A DNA stretch of 64,000 bases. It comes from Rhodamnia argentea. Lineage: Eukaryota; Streptophyta; Magnoliopsida; Myrtales; Myrtaceae. A program made the translations under genes and the position numbers. The notes beneath the pieces are model-generated. The model saw only the letters and a program-made list of their open reading frames with translations, had not been told where the DNA came from and did not search any database. Within the stretch, counting starts at the first letter, position 1. Each line of letters opens with the position of its first letter. The stretch covers positions 22,057,826 to 22,121,825 of the forward strand of contig NC_063150.1 in assembly GCF_020921035.1 (NCBI RefSeq). The letters run 5' to 3'. Positions 31,415 to 43,258 of this stretch are shown in pieces.

Positions 31415-34400
31415 ATGGTGATCTCCCTCCCTCTCCCTCTCCCTCTCTCTCTCTTCTGATGACTGCTCCAGTCGGTGAGCTTCTTCACTGAACCTCTCGC
31501 ATTTCCTTTTTCCAGGATTATTTGAAGACGGCGATTCCTTCGCAGCTCATCTCGGAGAGAGGCTCCAATCTCGTCGTCATCAACCCTGGTACTCCCACCC
31601 CTCTCTTCAGCCGAATCGAATAGTAAGCGCCTCGCTCGACCTTAGCTTGAACGTGCTCGTTCCTTGCTTTCCAGGTTCTGCGAACATCAGAGTGGGCCTC
31701 GCTCAGCAGGACGCGCCTTTCACCGCCCCTCATTGCATCGCCCGGTGCACCAGCCAGGTGCCCAAGCGAAACGTGCAAGATCAGGTCCGACCACGTTTCA
31801 TGATTTCCTTTTTTACCCACTTGGTTTTTCGTGCCTGTCTGGTTTTGGCACTGCGGAATTGATGGGTTGTTGTTGCTTTGGAGTTTTTAGATGCTCAATT
31901 CTCAAGTTACGACGGCACAACACATGGAGCGAGAGAAGGCTTATGATATTGTGAGTTGACTTCTGTTGTTTGTTTTTAGTTGTGACGTGTGAAATGCCTC
32001 GAATGTTTTTGAAATTTTCTCAGAATTAACATGTGGATTAGTGTACCCCAGATAGCATCATTGTTGAAAATTCCGTTCTTGGATGAGGAGGTCACGAACA
32101 GCAGCTCTTTCCAGCGCAAGGTATGGAGATTCCGCTCTTGGTTGAGCTGCTCGATCGCTTCTGCTTAATCTTCAAAATGATATGGCAGATTAAGTCCCAA
32201 CTTAATCTTCAAAGATTCCGTTCTTGGTTGAACTTCACTGTTTTCATGGTCCAATTATCTTTTTGTTCTCTCATTTGAGTTGGCTACTCGAAGGTTCAGT
32301 ATTTTAAGGCAATTCTCTCAACTTGTTCTCTGTTTTCTTCATGAGGTATTCAAGATAATGAACTGTTTTGGTCTTTACAAGCACATTGTCCTCTCTTTGA
32401 TGGTTAGTGAAGGACTTGAAAGATTTTTAATGCCTTTATCTTGACAACTTAAAATTTCTCCCCTTGTTCTGTGTAAATCTATACTGCATTGTCATCCAAG
32501 AGGAGACTGCAGAGTCATTGCCTACTTGGATCTAGTATATTCCTGAATTTTAGTACTGTAAGAGCTCAGTTCCTCCTTCCTGATAAATAAATAAAATTAA
32601 ACCACCCAGCGCCGCCCAGAAAAAATGGAAGTCTGCCCAAACTAGGATGTCTATGTGTCTATGTAAGGATGTGTATATGATTGTCCTTTGCTGCCTTTTT
32701 TGTGTATTGTTTTGCATTCTTCAGTTTCTAATTTCTTCATGATATTTGTTATTGGAGTTCATTTGTGATTGTGTCAGGCATAGTGAAAGAAAAACTGACT
32801 TACCTGTTATACAGATGGGACGTGTTGACGCTTATAATCCACAGAATGGTAGGAAAGATTCAGTCTTTTCTTGGACGGATGTGTATGAGAGGCAAAGTTC
32901 GACTCTGGTAGCAGGTCTATATAATAACTATTTTTTTCTATTCATTGGCTAATGGTTTTTCTGAGTTAATTGGCTTCACTATGGCTCAGACCTTTTACCT
33001 TTCTCTTCTTACTTATGTTATCTGCTTCTACTTATTGATGTGTCATAGAATCAGAAACTGTGCTGTCAGATCATGGACTGCTTTGTCTATGCAAAGAAAA
33101 ATGGCAACATAGTACTTATATTCCCTTGTATAAGATTTGATGTAGTATAGGCTTCTGTTGATTGAATTGTCATAACAATATAAGATTTTTAGCTTTTATC
33201 TGGGCTGGAGCATGTCTCCAATATACTAGATGCCTAGGATAACGAGACTCTACCCCGAAAAAGTGATCGTCTCTATGTCATTTTGGAACTAAGTAGAGAA
33301 ACTGTGAGGTAGATATAAACTAAAAATTCCATATGATTGTTTTGTCTCTAAGTTGGAGTATCGGGGGTGTTAAGTAACATATGTTGAAATGGAAGCTGTC
33401 GTCCAAAATGTAGATAGCTAGCAGGATGGTGCACTCTGTCAATGTTTGGAACTTCTGACCATCGACCTTCAATTGTGTCTGAAGCTAATTTTATTGCAAA
33501 TGCTTGTTCTGATAATTTCTTTGGTGAGCATACTATATAGTTCTGCCTCCTGTACAAAAGCGGCTGTAGCTGCTAATGTTTTTGAGCAGAAGCATCCAGC
33601 TTCAATGCTCCTAGCCTGTAGTCAGTCTACTAAAATTGTTCTGTTGGTTGTATCGGTGCCTTTGTTTGTCTAAGGATGTATGGAGTTGATAAGGTAATGG
33701 GTTGTATGTCATTATATTCTTGTTTATTCAAGGATATGTGGAGTTGGCTTTCAGCTAATAGAAAAGGTCTTGTCATTTTGTAAATAGTGAAGCTTGCTAA
33801 ATGACCTAAAGAGTGAAAAGTGGAAGCAATCTTTTTTTTCCTCCCTGCAACTATGTGTCACCTGCATTTATTGTTGCGAAGCTATATGCATTGTCAAGGT
33901 TGTTTTTCATACACGAGTTGCGTAATGCAGTATGATTATTTTTCATGCTGATATTGAATCTGCAGAAAGTCTTTAGTTTGTGCTTTTGTATTTGACTTGC
34001 ACCTCTGCTTTGCAGATAGCTTAGAGGATAAAGACTTGCCTAGTACTTCGTTGGCCCAACGTGAGGGAGGGCATATGGACTTAGGTCAACGTAAATACAG
34101 ACCGTTCATTTGTGGTGAGGAATCTCTGAAAATATCACCCACAGAGCCTTACTGCTTCCGCCGTCCTATCCGAAGAGGTCATTTTAACATTTCGCAAGAC
34201 TATCCTGTGCAGCAGGTGAGATTCCCTAAATATTACGCGTTGAAAGAAGTTGCTGTCTGATTATTACTGAGTTCCACTCTCACTCCTTGGAGGTACACAT
34301 TAAGTACATTGCTTAGTTAGATTTGTTGGTATCTGTAGCCTCATCAGGAATCAATTCTAACCATCCAGCAAAACACCTGTAATATAAAGTATTGCATGCA

Positions 34401-37400
34401 TTTGCTACGTGATATGATAGTTGTATGGATATGGTAAAGTAGAAAAAGAATGATATGGTAAGATCTTGCTCATCCCTATAATTTTGCTTTGCAGGTGTAT
34501 GAGGATTTGCATACTCTCTGGGACTGGATGTTGGTGGAGAAATTGCATATACCCCAATCTGAAAGGAATATGTATTCTGCCGTTCTTGTAGTGCCAGAGA
34601 CATTTGACAATCGCGGTACTTATTTGTTTTGCTTTCATTATGTTCATTTGCTTATATCCTCGAAGATTTTTCTATTGGTTTTTCTGCTTATGCATTTCAT
34701 ATGATCTCTGTATTGTAAGTGGATGCATGAATATATGGTCGAGTATAAATAGACAATTGGTGTTATGGTTTCTTCCCATGCTTTTTCTTCATTTTTTCTT
34801 GCGGTTCATTGGCTGATTTTACTTGGTTTATCTTTACGAATGGATTTTTTTTTTCCTATGATTGACAAGTAGTATACCATTGCTGTAGCTGAAGATAACT
34901 CCAAAAAAGGACCTTTAAGATCTTCAGTTAATGTAATGACAAACTTAAATTTGCTGGGATTAATGCTTTTTTGCGGATTTTGTTGCATCTTTTTGACAAT
35001 TGTTTGCCTCTTCTTAAGCTGTAACACATGGAGCAGTAGTAAATTATAATGGTCCTTTTTGCTTCAGGAGTTTATACCAGGCGCAGTCTATGTGTGCCTG
35101 AAATAGAACTTTGGATATAAGGTTGAGTTGTATGTTTGATCTTATATAAACTTCTTCCCACCTTTTTTTTCAAGCACAATGGCGGTGTGTCAGATTCATA
35201 TTGCAACATAGCATTTCTCTGAGAAAGCATAATATAGACTAGCTGTCGAAGAGTTATGGAGGATTGCCACCCCTGTTAAAATGATTCTCAATAAAAAACC
35301 TCTTCAAAAGTCAATGAATAAGTTGTGAAGTAAATCACTTATTTGCCTCTCCTATAAGCTAGTAACATATCCCTTTCTTTAATAACGCTGCTGCTGGAGT
35401 TGAATGGAATCCTTCAATCTCTTCTTCTCCTTGCTTTTGCTAACATGCATTCTTATCCATGCCCAGCGCTCATTCTTGACCGTGGCTGTTAGGATCGGAT
35501 CCGGACTCTAGGATCTTATTTGAAACTTAAGAAATGATCCAAATCTTAAGTAGGACCTGAATTAGCTAGGATTTTTACATGGTTCTGATTGTGAGCTAAA
35601 AGTCATACGATCGATGCAATCCCACTTTTCCCACCGATCAAATCTTGACATACTTCAACCTTCAAAGTTGTATATCGTAATATCTATTTGATTGAATTAT
35701 AGATCATTCTTGTGGAAGAAGTATATAAACTGTAAATTCACACCATTTGGAGGATTATCGTCACCCAATGGTCATAATTATTAAATTCACACGACTATTC
35801 AAGATATTTGTATTGTTGGTGTAATTTGAGGATCTTACGATCCACAACCTGATATTATGATTCGATCCCTTAGACACCTTCATCGTTCATAATTAGGATT
35901 CCGATCCTAACAACCTTTTTCTTACTATAGAAAGCTCAGCCAAGAAAGCACCAACAGTGCTAAAGCAGTGTTCCAGAAATCTCATGCCTTTGGGGTGTGT
36001 CTTAGTAGGTGATTTAACAACCTCCAGGGCATATTTACAAAGAAAACACCTAAACCAGAATTAAAGCCGTTCTGCATGTTACTGATTGTCAAAATGCTAT
36101 TCTAGACTGCCTTCTTGTATAGGGAAAGAGAGCTACTATTGGAGAAACTTCCTTTACTATATCCGCCTTCATGGGAAATCAGCCTTCTCACTCAAATTTG
36201 TCTCAAATGACAGATTAGTGTATGGTTTGAACGAAAATACCTGCTAATAGAACAAGACCAAATGATCCTTATCTTCATTGCGATTCACACCCTCAAGATT
36301 GAAATGAAGAATGAAGAAATACAACACCGTCCCAATTCCCAATCTTAAGCGTTCCAAACGATATTCGATTTCCATCAGGTGCTGTAGTGACCAGTATACA
36401 AAAATCTCAAAATTGTGCTGGCTTGCTACAAGCCTTAAAAGAATCAGGCAATAACTGTTTTATGAGTGAATTTACACTTGAACCACCATGCCAGAAGGAG
36501 ATAGAGTACTTTATATTCAATAGATTATGATGGATGAGCTATCCTTTTCAGATCAACTTCCAGTCTATAAGTGCTCCTGCTCCCTTCAATCATCCATACT
36601 ATGCAAGAATTTCTGTTGTCTTAAGTAGTTCATCAGGGTTGAGACCGTGGTTTAGCTTAAGTAGTTAAAGAATTCTTCATTATCCCCATTATTGGGGTGA
36701 AATTCTGTAAGCTGAGACATGTTGCTGATGGAAGAGGTATTTACCTAGATTCGTCAGTGGATTCTTGGTCCTTAGTTCCATGCCTTTACAACCAGCTTGC
36801 GTTGTTTTCTTGTAAGTTTAGCTTTTTGCATTGAATACATGTATCCAGAATCTGGAGAATGGGTTCTTGGTTGTTTTTCTGCTTTTCTTGCCAGGGAATC
36901 TAGCAGATTCCAAATTGAATTTCTGATTTCTCTGGTTTTAAGCAGAAATTAAGGAAGTGCTTTCTATAGTGTTGCGGGATTTGCAATTTAGCTCAGCTGT
37001 GGTACACCAGGTTGGGAACCTTTCTGCCTTCCGATGACTTGCAGAAATTTATTCCCATTTATAACTGTGAATGATAATCAAAAACAGTATGAGCTCTTAG
37101 CATGCTTTACTGTTCCGATGACAATTCCCCACTATCACAAAATTGCTATAATTTTTATGGAGGTGAATTTTTTCTAACTGCATTACCAGATTATTTACAG
37201 CTGGTTTACTTTGCATGGCAATAACTTTTTCCAAACGCTTGCTTTTTTCTCTTCTGTACTCTTCATGCTCCAAATTGTGCATTGAGTCTCATGATGCGAT
37301 CAGCGTCCTGGACAAATATTTAGGTGGCTATACATTCCCGCTGTTTTCTCCATTAGTGTACATTAGATATTATATTGACCTGTACTGATTTCTCAGGAAG

Positions 37401-40400
37401 GTCTTGCTGCAGCTTTTGGGAATGGTTTGTCAACTGCATGCATTGTAAATATTGGAGCTCAGGTGACATCAGTCATATGCATTGAGGTACTTGTGGTTCT
37501 TTTATTTTTTACCTCCGTTGCAGTACAAGTCTTGCTTTTGGTAATACAGATCAAATTCACCAGTAATTTTGACATAGATTGAACTTAGATATAACCTCCT
37601 TTCATAAATCAAAGGAAAAGAAAAATGAGCTATCCTTGTTTGTGTTCGTGTGTGCCCCGCGCCCAGAATAATTATTTGTGAAAGCCATATTGCCCAGTAA
37701 TATGATGAAAGACAGTGCAGTTTCCACTTTCAACATCATTCTCGACTTGTTATCACCAATACCAGTAGTGAGATTGTTGTTCCTGCCTCCATGCTTATTT
37801 TTCCTCTTCGCTAGAAATTTCTTGTTCCACAATCTCTCATTTTGTTAATGATAGTGTCACCTTCAAATTAATGGATGAAAACTGAATCACAATGACTGAG
37901 AAATTCTGTTTAGGTTTGTATTGTGCCTATGGCACTCTCTTTTTCTGGACCATTAATGCTGCGTTTCATACGTCTGACTAACATTCTTCTGGTAAACAAA
38001 TAACCCTTATGTGTGCCAATATTGTTTGAACAAAATGAAACAAATTAAATTTTGACACATTCTGCCTGGACTTTATATCTACTGATGACTTTAAAAACTA
38101 TGATTTATCATGTTCCACTCATTTAATGAGGGAATCGTCTTTTTTAAATGTCAGGATGGAGTGTCTCTACCTACCTCCGAGAAGACATTGCCATTTGGTG
38201 GAGAGGTGCTGCTTAATATTTGTCATAGTTCTGGGCTTACTGCAGTATATCTGGATTAGCCTAGCTACCATCATATGCAGAATGTTTAAAGTTGATTTGT
38301 CTCACCACCTTACATACATTTTCTTGTAGCTTGTCAGGTCTGGCTATAATTATTTGGCTTCAGTCTCAATATAGGGAGTTTTTGACAAAAAATTTTTGTA
38401 CTTGTTTCTTGAGATAACTTAATTCAGCCTGCAGGTTTATGTTATTTATCCCATATGTCTACTTTCTTGCTTCATTGGACTTGAAACTATTTCTTGAACA
38501 TCAATGGTTATGATAGTGATGAGTAATGTGGTTTCAGGATATATCCAGATGCCTCTTATGGACCCAGAGGCATCATCAAACTTGGCCTCAAGTTCGCACA
38601 GACATGTTGACCAAACCTATAGACATGTTGATGCTAAATGAACTGAAAGAATCCTACTGTTACATCCAAGTGAGTCTGATTTGGGAATTAAGATTCAGTG
38701 TTCATAAAATTCCTATACTTGTGAGCACTAAAAAATTATAACTATGCTCCAGTTATAATGGGAGAAACCCCAAGTGAGAAAAGGGATTTATTGAGTTTAC
38801 GAGCCATATATATGTATCACTCAATATGCAGAAACATGTGTTGCATGTTCTCTTTCAGACAAACTAAGTTTCTCAGACAAACTAAGTTTCTTGCTTACAG
38901 GAGGGGGAGGTTGATGCTGTGGCAGTTGTTCAGTCATATGAGGACGGGATGCCAGCTGCGTCTCATAGGACGAGGCTTACTGCTCTCAATGTATATTTCC
39001 TAAAATGAATTCTCATTTCTATGTTACTTTGCTTGCTAAATGTTTATCTGTTTAGAGATGGACTAATGGTTCTTTCCTAATTAGGTACCTCCTATGGGTT
39101 TGTTTTATCCGACGCTTTTGGTCCCAGATGTATATCCTCCACCACCTCGTTCTTGGTGAGTGAAATTATTTTGTTAAAAAAAACTTTTCAGAGAAAGTTT
39201 AATCGTGATAAACCTTCTCTACCACGGCTTCTCTACCGTGGTGATTGTTCTACCAGGTTTAATGATTATGAGGATATGCTAGAAGAAACATGGCATTTCG
39301 ATTATCCCAGACGACCAGACATGGTGGATAGTCTGTATCCTGGTTTTAACATTGGATTGCCCATGTGGGACAGCTATCCGATGTTTCAGACAAAACCTAA
39401 GAAGGAAGAGAAGGTTGGCCTTGCTGAAGCAATCACTAGTAGTATTCTTTCAACTGGTAGGTCCTAACCAATTTCTTGAACTCTGCTTGCAGAATGTCAT
39501 GTCTTATGAAAATCATAACTTTCTTATTGCTTTGACAGGGCGTATCGATCTCAAGAGAAAACTGTTCTGTAGCATACAGCTGGTGAGTCTCGTGCACACA
39601 GTGAGATGTTCTGTGAATTGCTATATATTGATTAGAAAAAATGACTCAATCTCGTGATTTAGATCGGTGGAGTAGCTCTGACTGAGGGTCTCATTCCTGC
39701 TGTGGAGGATAGGTTAGTTTTACTTATCCTTAGAACATTTGCAGAATCATGGTTTTGTGAGTATTCTGGTGCAGTGACAGGATTTCATGTTTGACTCTGT
39801 ATAAACAGGTGTAAAGAGCCTTGTCTATGCTGAAAGAAAATCAATGAATTTGTTTACTGAAATCTGCTGGATTAATCCCTCCTCAAATCAAGATATTGGC
39901 CTCTTTTCTGGCAAATGTTTAGAGAAGGATCGCATTAATTCAGATAATGAGCTATTTACATTTATATTTCGAACTTATGAGTTCATGATATTCAAAACCT
40001 TAAGTTATTCTTCTATGTTAATATCTTTTATACTGTTGATTGTTTATCCTGTATTCGAGTGACCTTGTGGTTTTGACGGCTATATTGTATATGGCTTTAG
40101 TTTTGTGGGCTCTTTTTGAAAACGGGTTTTCATCCCCTTGGTGTCCTATAGTCGAACTTTTCTATCTATCAAGCAACCATCCTCTTAGGATTTGCAATGT
40201 CAGCTCGTGTTTATTTACATCCCATCCCATCCCAACCCACCAACCACCCCCCCAAACAAGAAAAGAAAAAGCAGAGAATGGTGTTTTCTTTTATTTTTTA
40301 TGGTCTCTTCCATTTAAATAGGAGGATTTTTGTTTGGAGGACTTAAAAGTCCAAACATTGGGTCAATAATAATGTGTCTCAGTGCCAATAATGGACTCTG

Positions 40401-41897
40401 GCATCATTGCCCAGTAATTTGGTTTTATTTTTTTCCCAAAGAACATTTCCAATAGAAATTCCGAAGCCTAAATTCGTTCTCATTACTCATTGATTCTGTT
40501 GTTACAGGGTATTGCATGCAATTCCTTCAAATGAAGCAATTGATACAGTCGAGGTCAGTACACTCTTTCTTTGTCTTGTCGCTGTCGTGTTAAGTACTTC
40601 TTTGCTATATTTAGTTGTGGACTAGTCATGGAGATTAGTTGGTCATGCAGCTTATTTTCATATTATTGGCAACCACACGATAAGCGGCATAAATTAGCAC
40701 AATGTTTACATATTAAATAGGTCGATTTGTGAATTTTTTTATTGCTAGAACAAAGGACTACATTCTATCTATGCTTCTTAGTTGTAGTTAACCAAATATC
40801 TTAAAACACATCTTATTCCAAGATTTTAGAGCCTTGGGTTTATTTGGACATACCATTTGTATCTCATGACTTGAGTTTGTCACCATTCCATATCATATGC
40901 TTTGAATAGTTTGTCATAAAGGTTAATGAGATGTGCAGTATTCTTAAGCTAGACTTACCAACAATGCATGTGAGGTGAAAATTCCAGTAGGACTAAATTT
41001 GTGCACTTTGGATTGAGCAAACTGACGTGTTGTCTTAAACAGGTTTTGCAATCAAGAACGCACCCTACTTTTGTGTCATGGAAAGGTGGAGCGGTAAGAT
41101 AAGCATTGTCTCATAACATCTTCTCACTATTTTTTGCTGTAAGAAGATGAATTTTGACTAAGACTCTATCTGGCGAGTTGAACATGACTCATTTCGTTTC
41201 CTGCCTGATGGGGACTGGGAGCTGTTTAGTATAAGAAATTCTGTTGGTTTTAAATCAAAATATGCAGACATATTCGCCAACATCCCCTTTTAATCGGCCA
41301 ATAATTATGGGGGTAAAGGCAAACATTGCATTTTCCAAAAGTACGTGCCTTGTTTAAATACAGCATCTTGAAGACACATGGAAAAGCTTCTTCAAAGAGA
41401 GACATGGCATGTTTCCATGGTAATCAAACCCGTCACATAATGTTGATGCTATCCTCAAGTTAAGACCTTGTCATGGTCTCTCGCATAATGGATTTGAACA
41501 CTGGCTAACTTAAATATATTCACCAATATTCATGTCCATCATTTGAACTCGCAACTTCTTAGTGATGAGCTTACTTGGTTAAATTAAGTTGTAGCCTTTC
41601 TTAACTTGGTTGATTCTCAACCTATTAATTTGAAGTGCAACCTGAAAATTTTTGGGTCAAAATCTGATATTTCTCTCTAGTATTGAAAGACTATTGCTGG
41701 GAGTATTCTGATAGGTTAAATATTCTTACTGTGGCATGCTTTGTTCTCAACAGATTTTAGGAATTCTTGATATTGGCCGAGATGCTTGGATACATCGAAT
41801 GGACTGGATTCACAATGGAGTCCATGTTGGTATCGGCAGGAAGTACAAGGACTCTTATTATGTCCAAGCACAAGCGACATGTTACATAAACTCTTGA
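31415..41897 (+). CDS. ARP9: Actin-related protein 9 (complete)
   Basis: Twenty exons: 31415-31417, 31516-31588, 31675-31784, 31891-31950, 32052-32120, 32815-32914, 34016-34215, 34495-34615, 36946-37010, 37397-37486, 38155-38205, 38538-38669, 38901-38990, 39085-39155, 39257-39456, 39539-39582, 39663-39712, 40508-40553, 41043-41093, 41754-41897. Joined, they give 589 codons without a stop, close to the ~596 I recall for Arabidopsis ARP9. The product opens MDYLKTAIPSQLISERGSN and has INPGSANIRVGLAQ (actin phosphate-1-like loop), ACIVNIGAQ (phosphate-2-like) and QLIGGVALTEGL (adenosine-loop-like). ARP9 is a plant actin-fold protein related to ARP8 of other eukaryotes; a nuclear or chromatin-linked role is presumed. 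Exon 1 consists of the ATG alone, so translation starts at a codon directly followed by a GT donor. Intron 8 (2.3 kb) holds a TIR element and the unit A/B breakpoint. Confidence 0.95.
35487..35912. mobile_element. TIR element in ARP9 intron 8
   Basis: The ends TGTTAGGATCGGA and TCCGATCCTAACA are exact inverted repeats; nearby 'ctaggatcttatttg' and 'gaggatcttacgatcc' add subterminal symmetry. About 426 bp, no coding sequence. I could not find a convincing target duplication, so the superfamily is undetermined. It starts only 29 bases right of the unit A/B breakpoint (35458). Confidence 0.65.
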
Positions 41898-42110
41898 AAG
41901 GTAAAACAATTGGGGCTCATAGCTACTCCCATTAAACTGGTCAGTGGACATACTCTTATTACGACTTTCCAGATAGTCTATGTTACTATTGCACTACTGG
42001 ATGTTCGAAACTCCATTCGAGGACATTGATTGCTGATCTCAATGGGTCTAAGTGCACTCGTGTTTACGAGGCAGCACCAGATGTTGGAGTTTTAAATCAT
42101 TTTCACTTGT
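41898..42110. other. ARP9 3' flank
   Basis: Presumably 3' untranslated region and terminator. Part of it has a weak match in relic C (about 13920-14400). No clear AATAAA directly downstream of the stop. Confidence 0.4.
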
Positions 42111-42407
42111 GCAGCAGTTGCAGCCGGTGGTTTCCCCTTCTACGAGTTCTATGGGACGAGTTGCAAGCCTGTTAAGAATTGCAAGTGTCCGGTGTCTCAT
42201 CCAAACGATTGCATAACGGCGGGGTGGTTATAACTGTTGCATTTCATTCCTTCGACTTCAGGTTTCTTATCATAGTTTGTACATCCTAATTAATATGGCT
42301 TCTTGTTGATAGTCGAGGTGGATCCGAAGTCGGGCTGGTTTTTTGGGACAAGGAAAGCTAGTGCTTCTTCTATGGCAATATCAGGCGGCTGGAAGGGTAC
42401 TTGGTGA
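42111..42407 (+). other. Possible coding-like fragments of an unrecognised gene
   Basis: Two short open stretches have a protein-like look. 42111-42233 reads with Gly/Pro/Cys-rich content (GGFPFYEFYGTSC, then C-K-C-P) to a TAA. 42315-42407, behind an AG at 42311-42312, reads EVDPKSGWFFGTRKA to a TGA. They could be exons of a lost gene or chance frames in the ARP9 3' flank. I do not recognise the sequence. The spacing of about 80 bases with a T-rich tract fits a small intron, but no good donor joins them in frame. Confidence 0.2.
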
Positions 42408-43076
42408 TACTGATAGATTGCATTGCTCTCCTACTTCTTTTACCTTTAGACTACCTTGTTGCCCTAGGCAACAGTGGATCTTCAAAAGCTTGGATACCCT
42501 ACATCCAAAAAAAGGGAAATTTATTCTGGCTAATGTACACCGTAACTATACAGTGTCGATAAATATAACTAATTTTACAACATCAAGAATTTCGCCTACC
42601 GAAAGACCCGTCGATGTTCGTCCAGCTGAATGTTTTTTCTTCGCGTGCTGCAATCGCCTACCAAAAGACCCGTCGATGTTCGTCTGGCTGAACTTCTTTC
42701 TTTCGTGTACTGCACTTTACGTATCTTCGCTTCGAATTTATGGAATGAATTTATTACGCTTCGAATCACCACGATCTCTTGAACTTCTAATGCTTTTCGA
42801 ACTCTTGCATTTAGAACTTTTCGGACATTTAGTAAGTTAGTACTCTACTTTTTTTCAAAATAAAACCGAATTTTGAACATCTTTTTTCCTCATTATCTTT
42901 TTTTTTTTTCCTATTTCTCTCGCCACATGCAAAACGGGCGATTTCATGCTAATACAAAACACGAAGACACCAAAGCAAGTCCCAGTAGATAGGTACTCCT
43001 ATTTTCACAAAATGAAGTTCCATAAATAAACAACCCTTTTTTCCTCGTTTTTCCTTTTGCACCCCCCGCTTTTGCT
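42408..43076. other. Intergenic DNA between ARP9 and RAD5B
   Basis: Includes a 31-base imperfect direct repeat around 'ccgaaagacccgtcgatgttcgtc' (42599 and about 42660). The open frame at 42343-42840 has no recognisable product. No other feature seen. Confidence 0.4.
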
Positions 43077-43198
43077 TTTCGCGCCATCCATTTTCCTAGT
43101 TTTGTTTTACCAACATTTTACGAGCCCAAAAAAAAAAAAAAAAAAAAAAGCGCCAAATCAAAATCCTACGTCATTGAAAAACTCCCCCTCGCGCCAAA
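43077..43198 (+). promoter_or_regulatory. Cluster of three E2F-type sites upstream of RAD5B
   Basis: TTTCGCGC at 43077-43084 (+), and GCGCCAAA (reverse complement TTTGGCGC) at 43150-43157 and 43191-43198. All fit the plant E2F consensus TTTSSCGC. They lie 60-180 bases before the start codon, separated by a poly-A run (43127-43149). E2F sites of this type drive S-phase expression of replication and repair genes, so cell-cycle control of the helicase is a reasonable inference. Binding is not shown. Confidence 0.6.
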
Positions 43199-43258
43199 AA
43201 CACTCTTCTTCTTCTCCATTTCACGCCTCTCTGTGTGTGTCTCTCTCTCTGCAACGCA

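Larger units (their letters stand above)
24074..35458 (+). repeat. Unit B of the ~11 kb segmental duplication
   Basis: Collinear with 1-10886. It differs from A by two B-only insertions (26004-26357, 27073-27508), lack of the A-only MITE, and lack of the 55-bp ARP9 duplication. At 35458 the alignment with A ends while B continues through ARP9 intron 8 without interruption, so B keeps the complete gene context. Confidence 0.93.
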
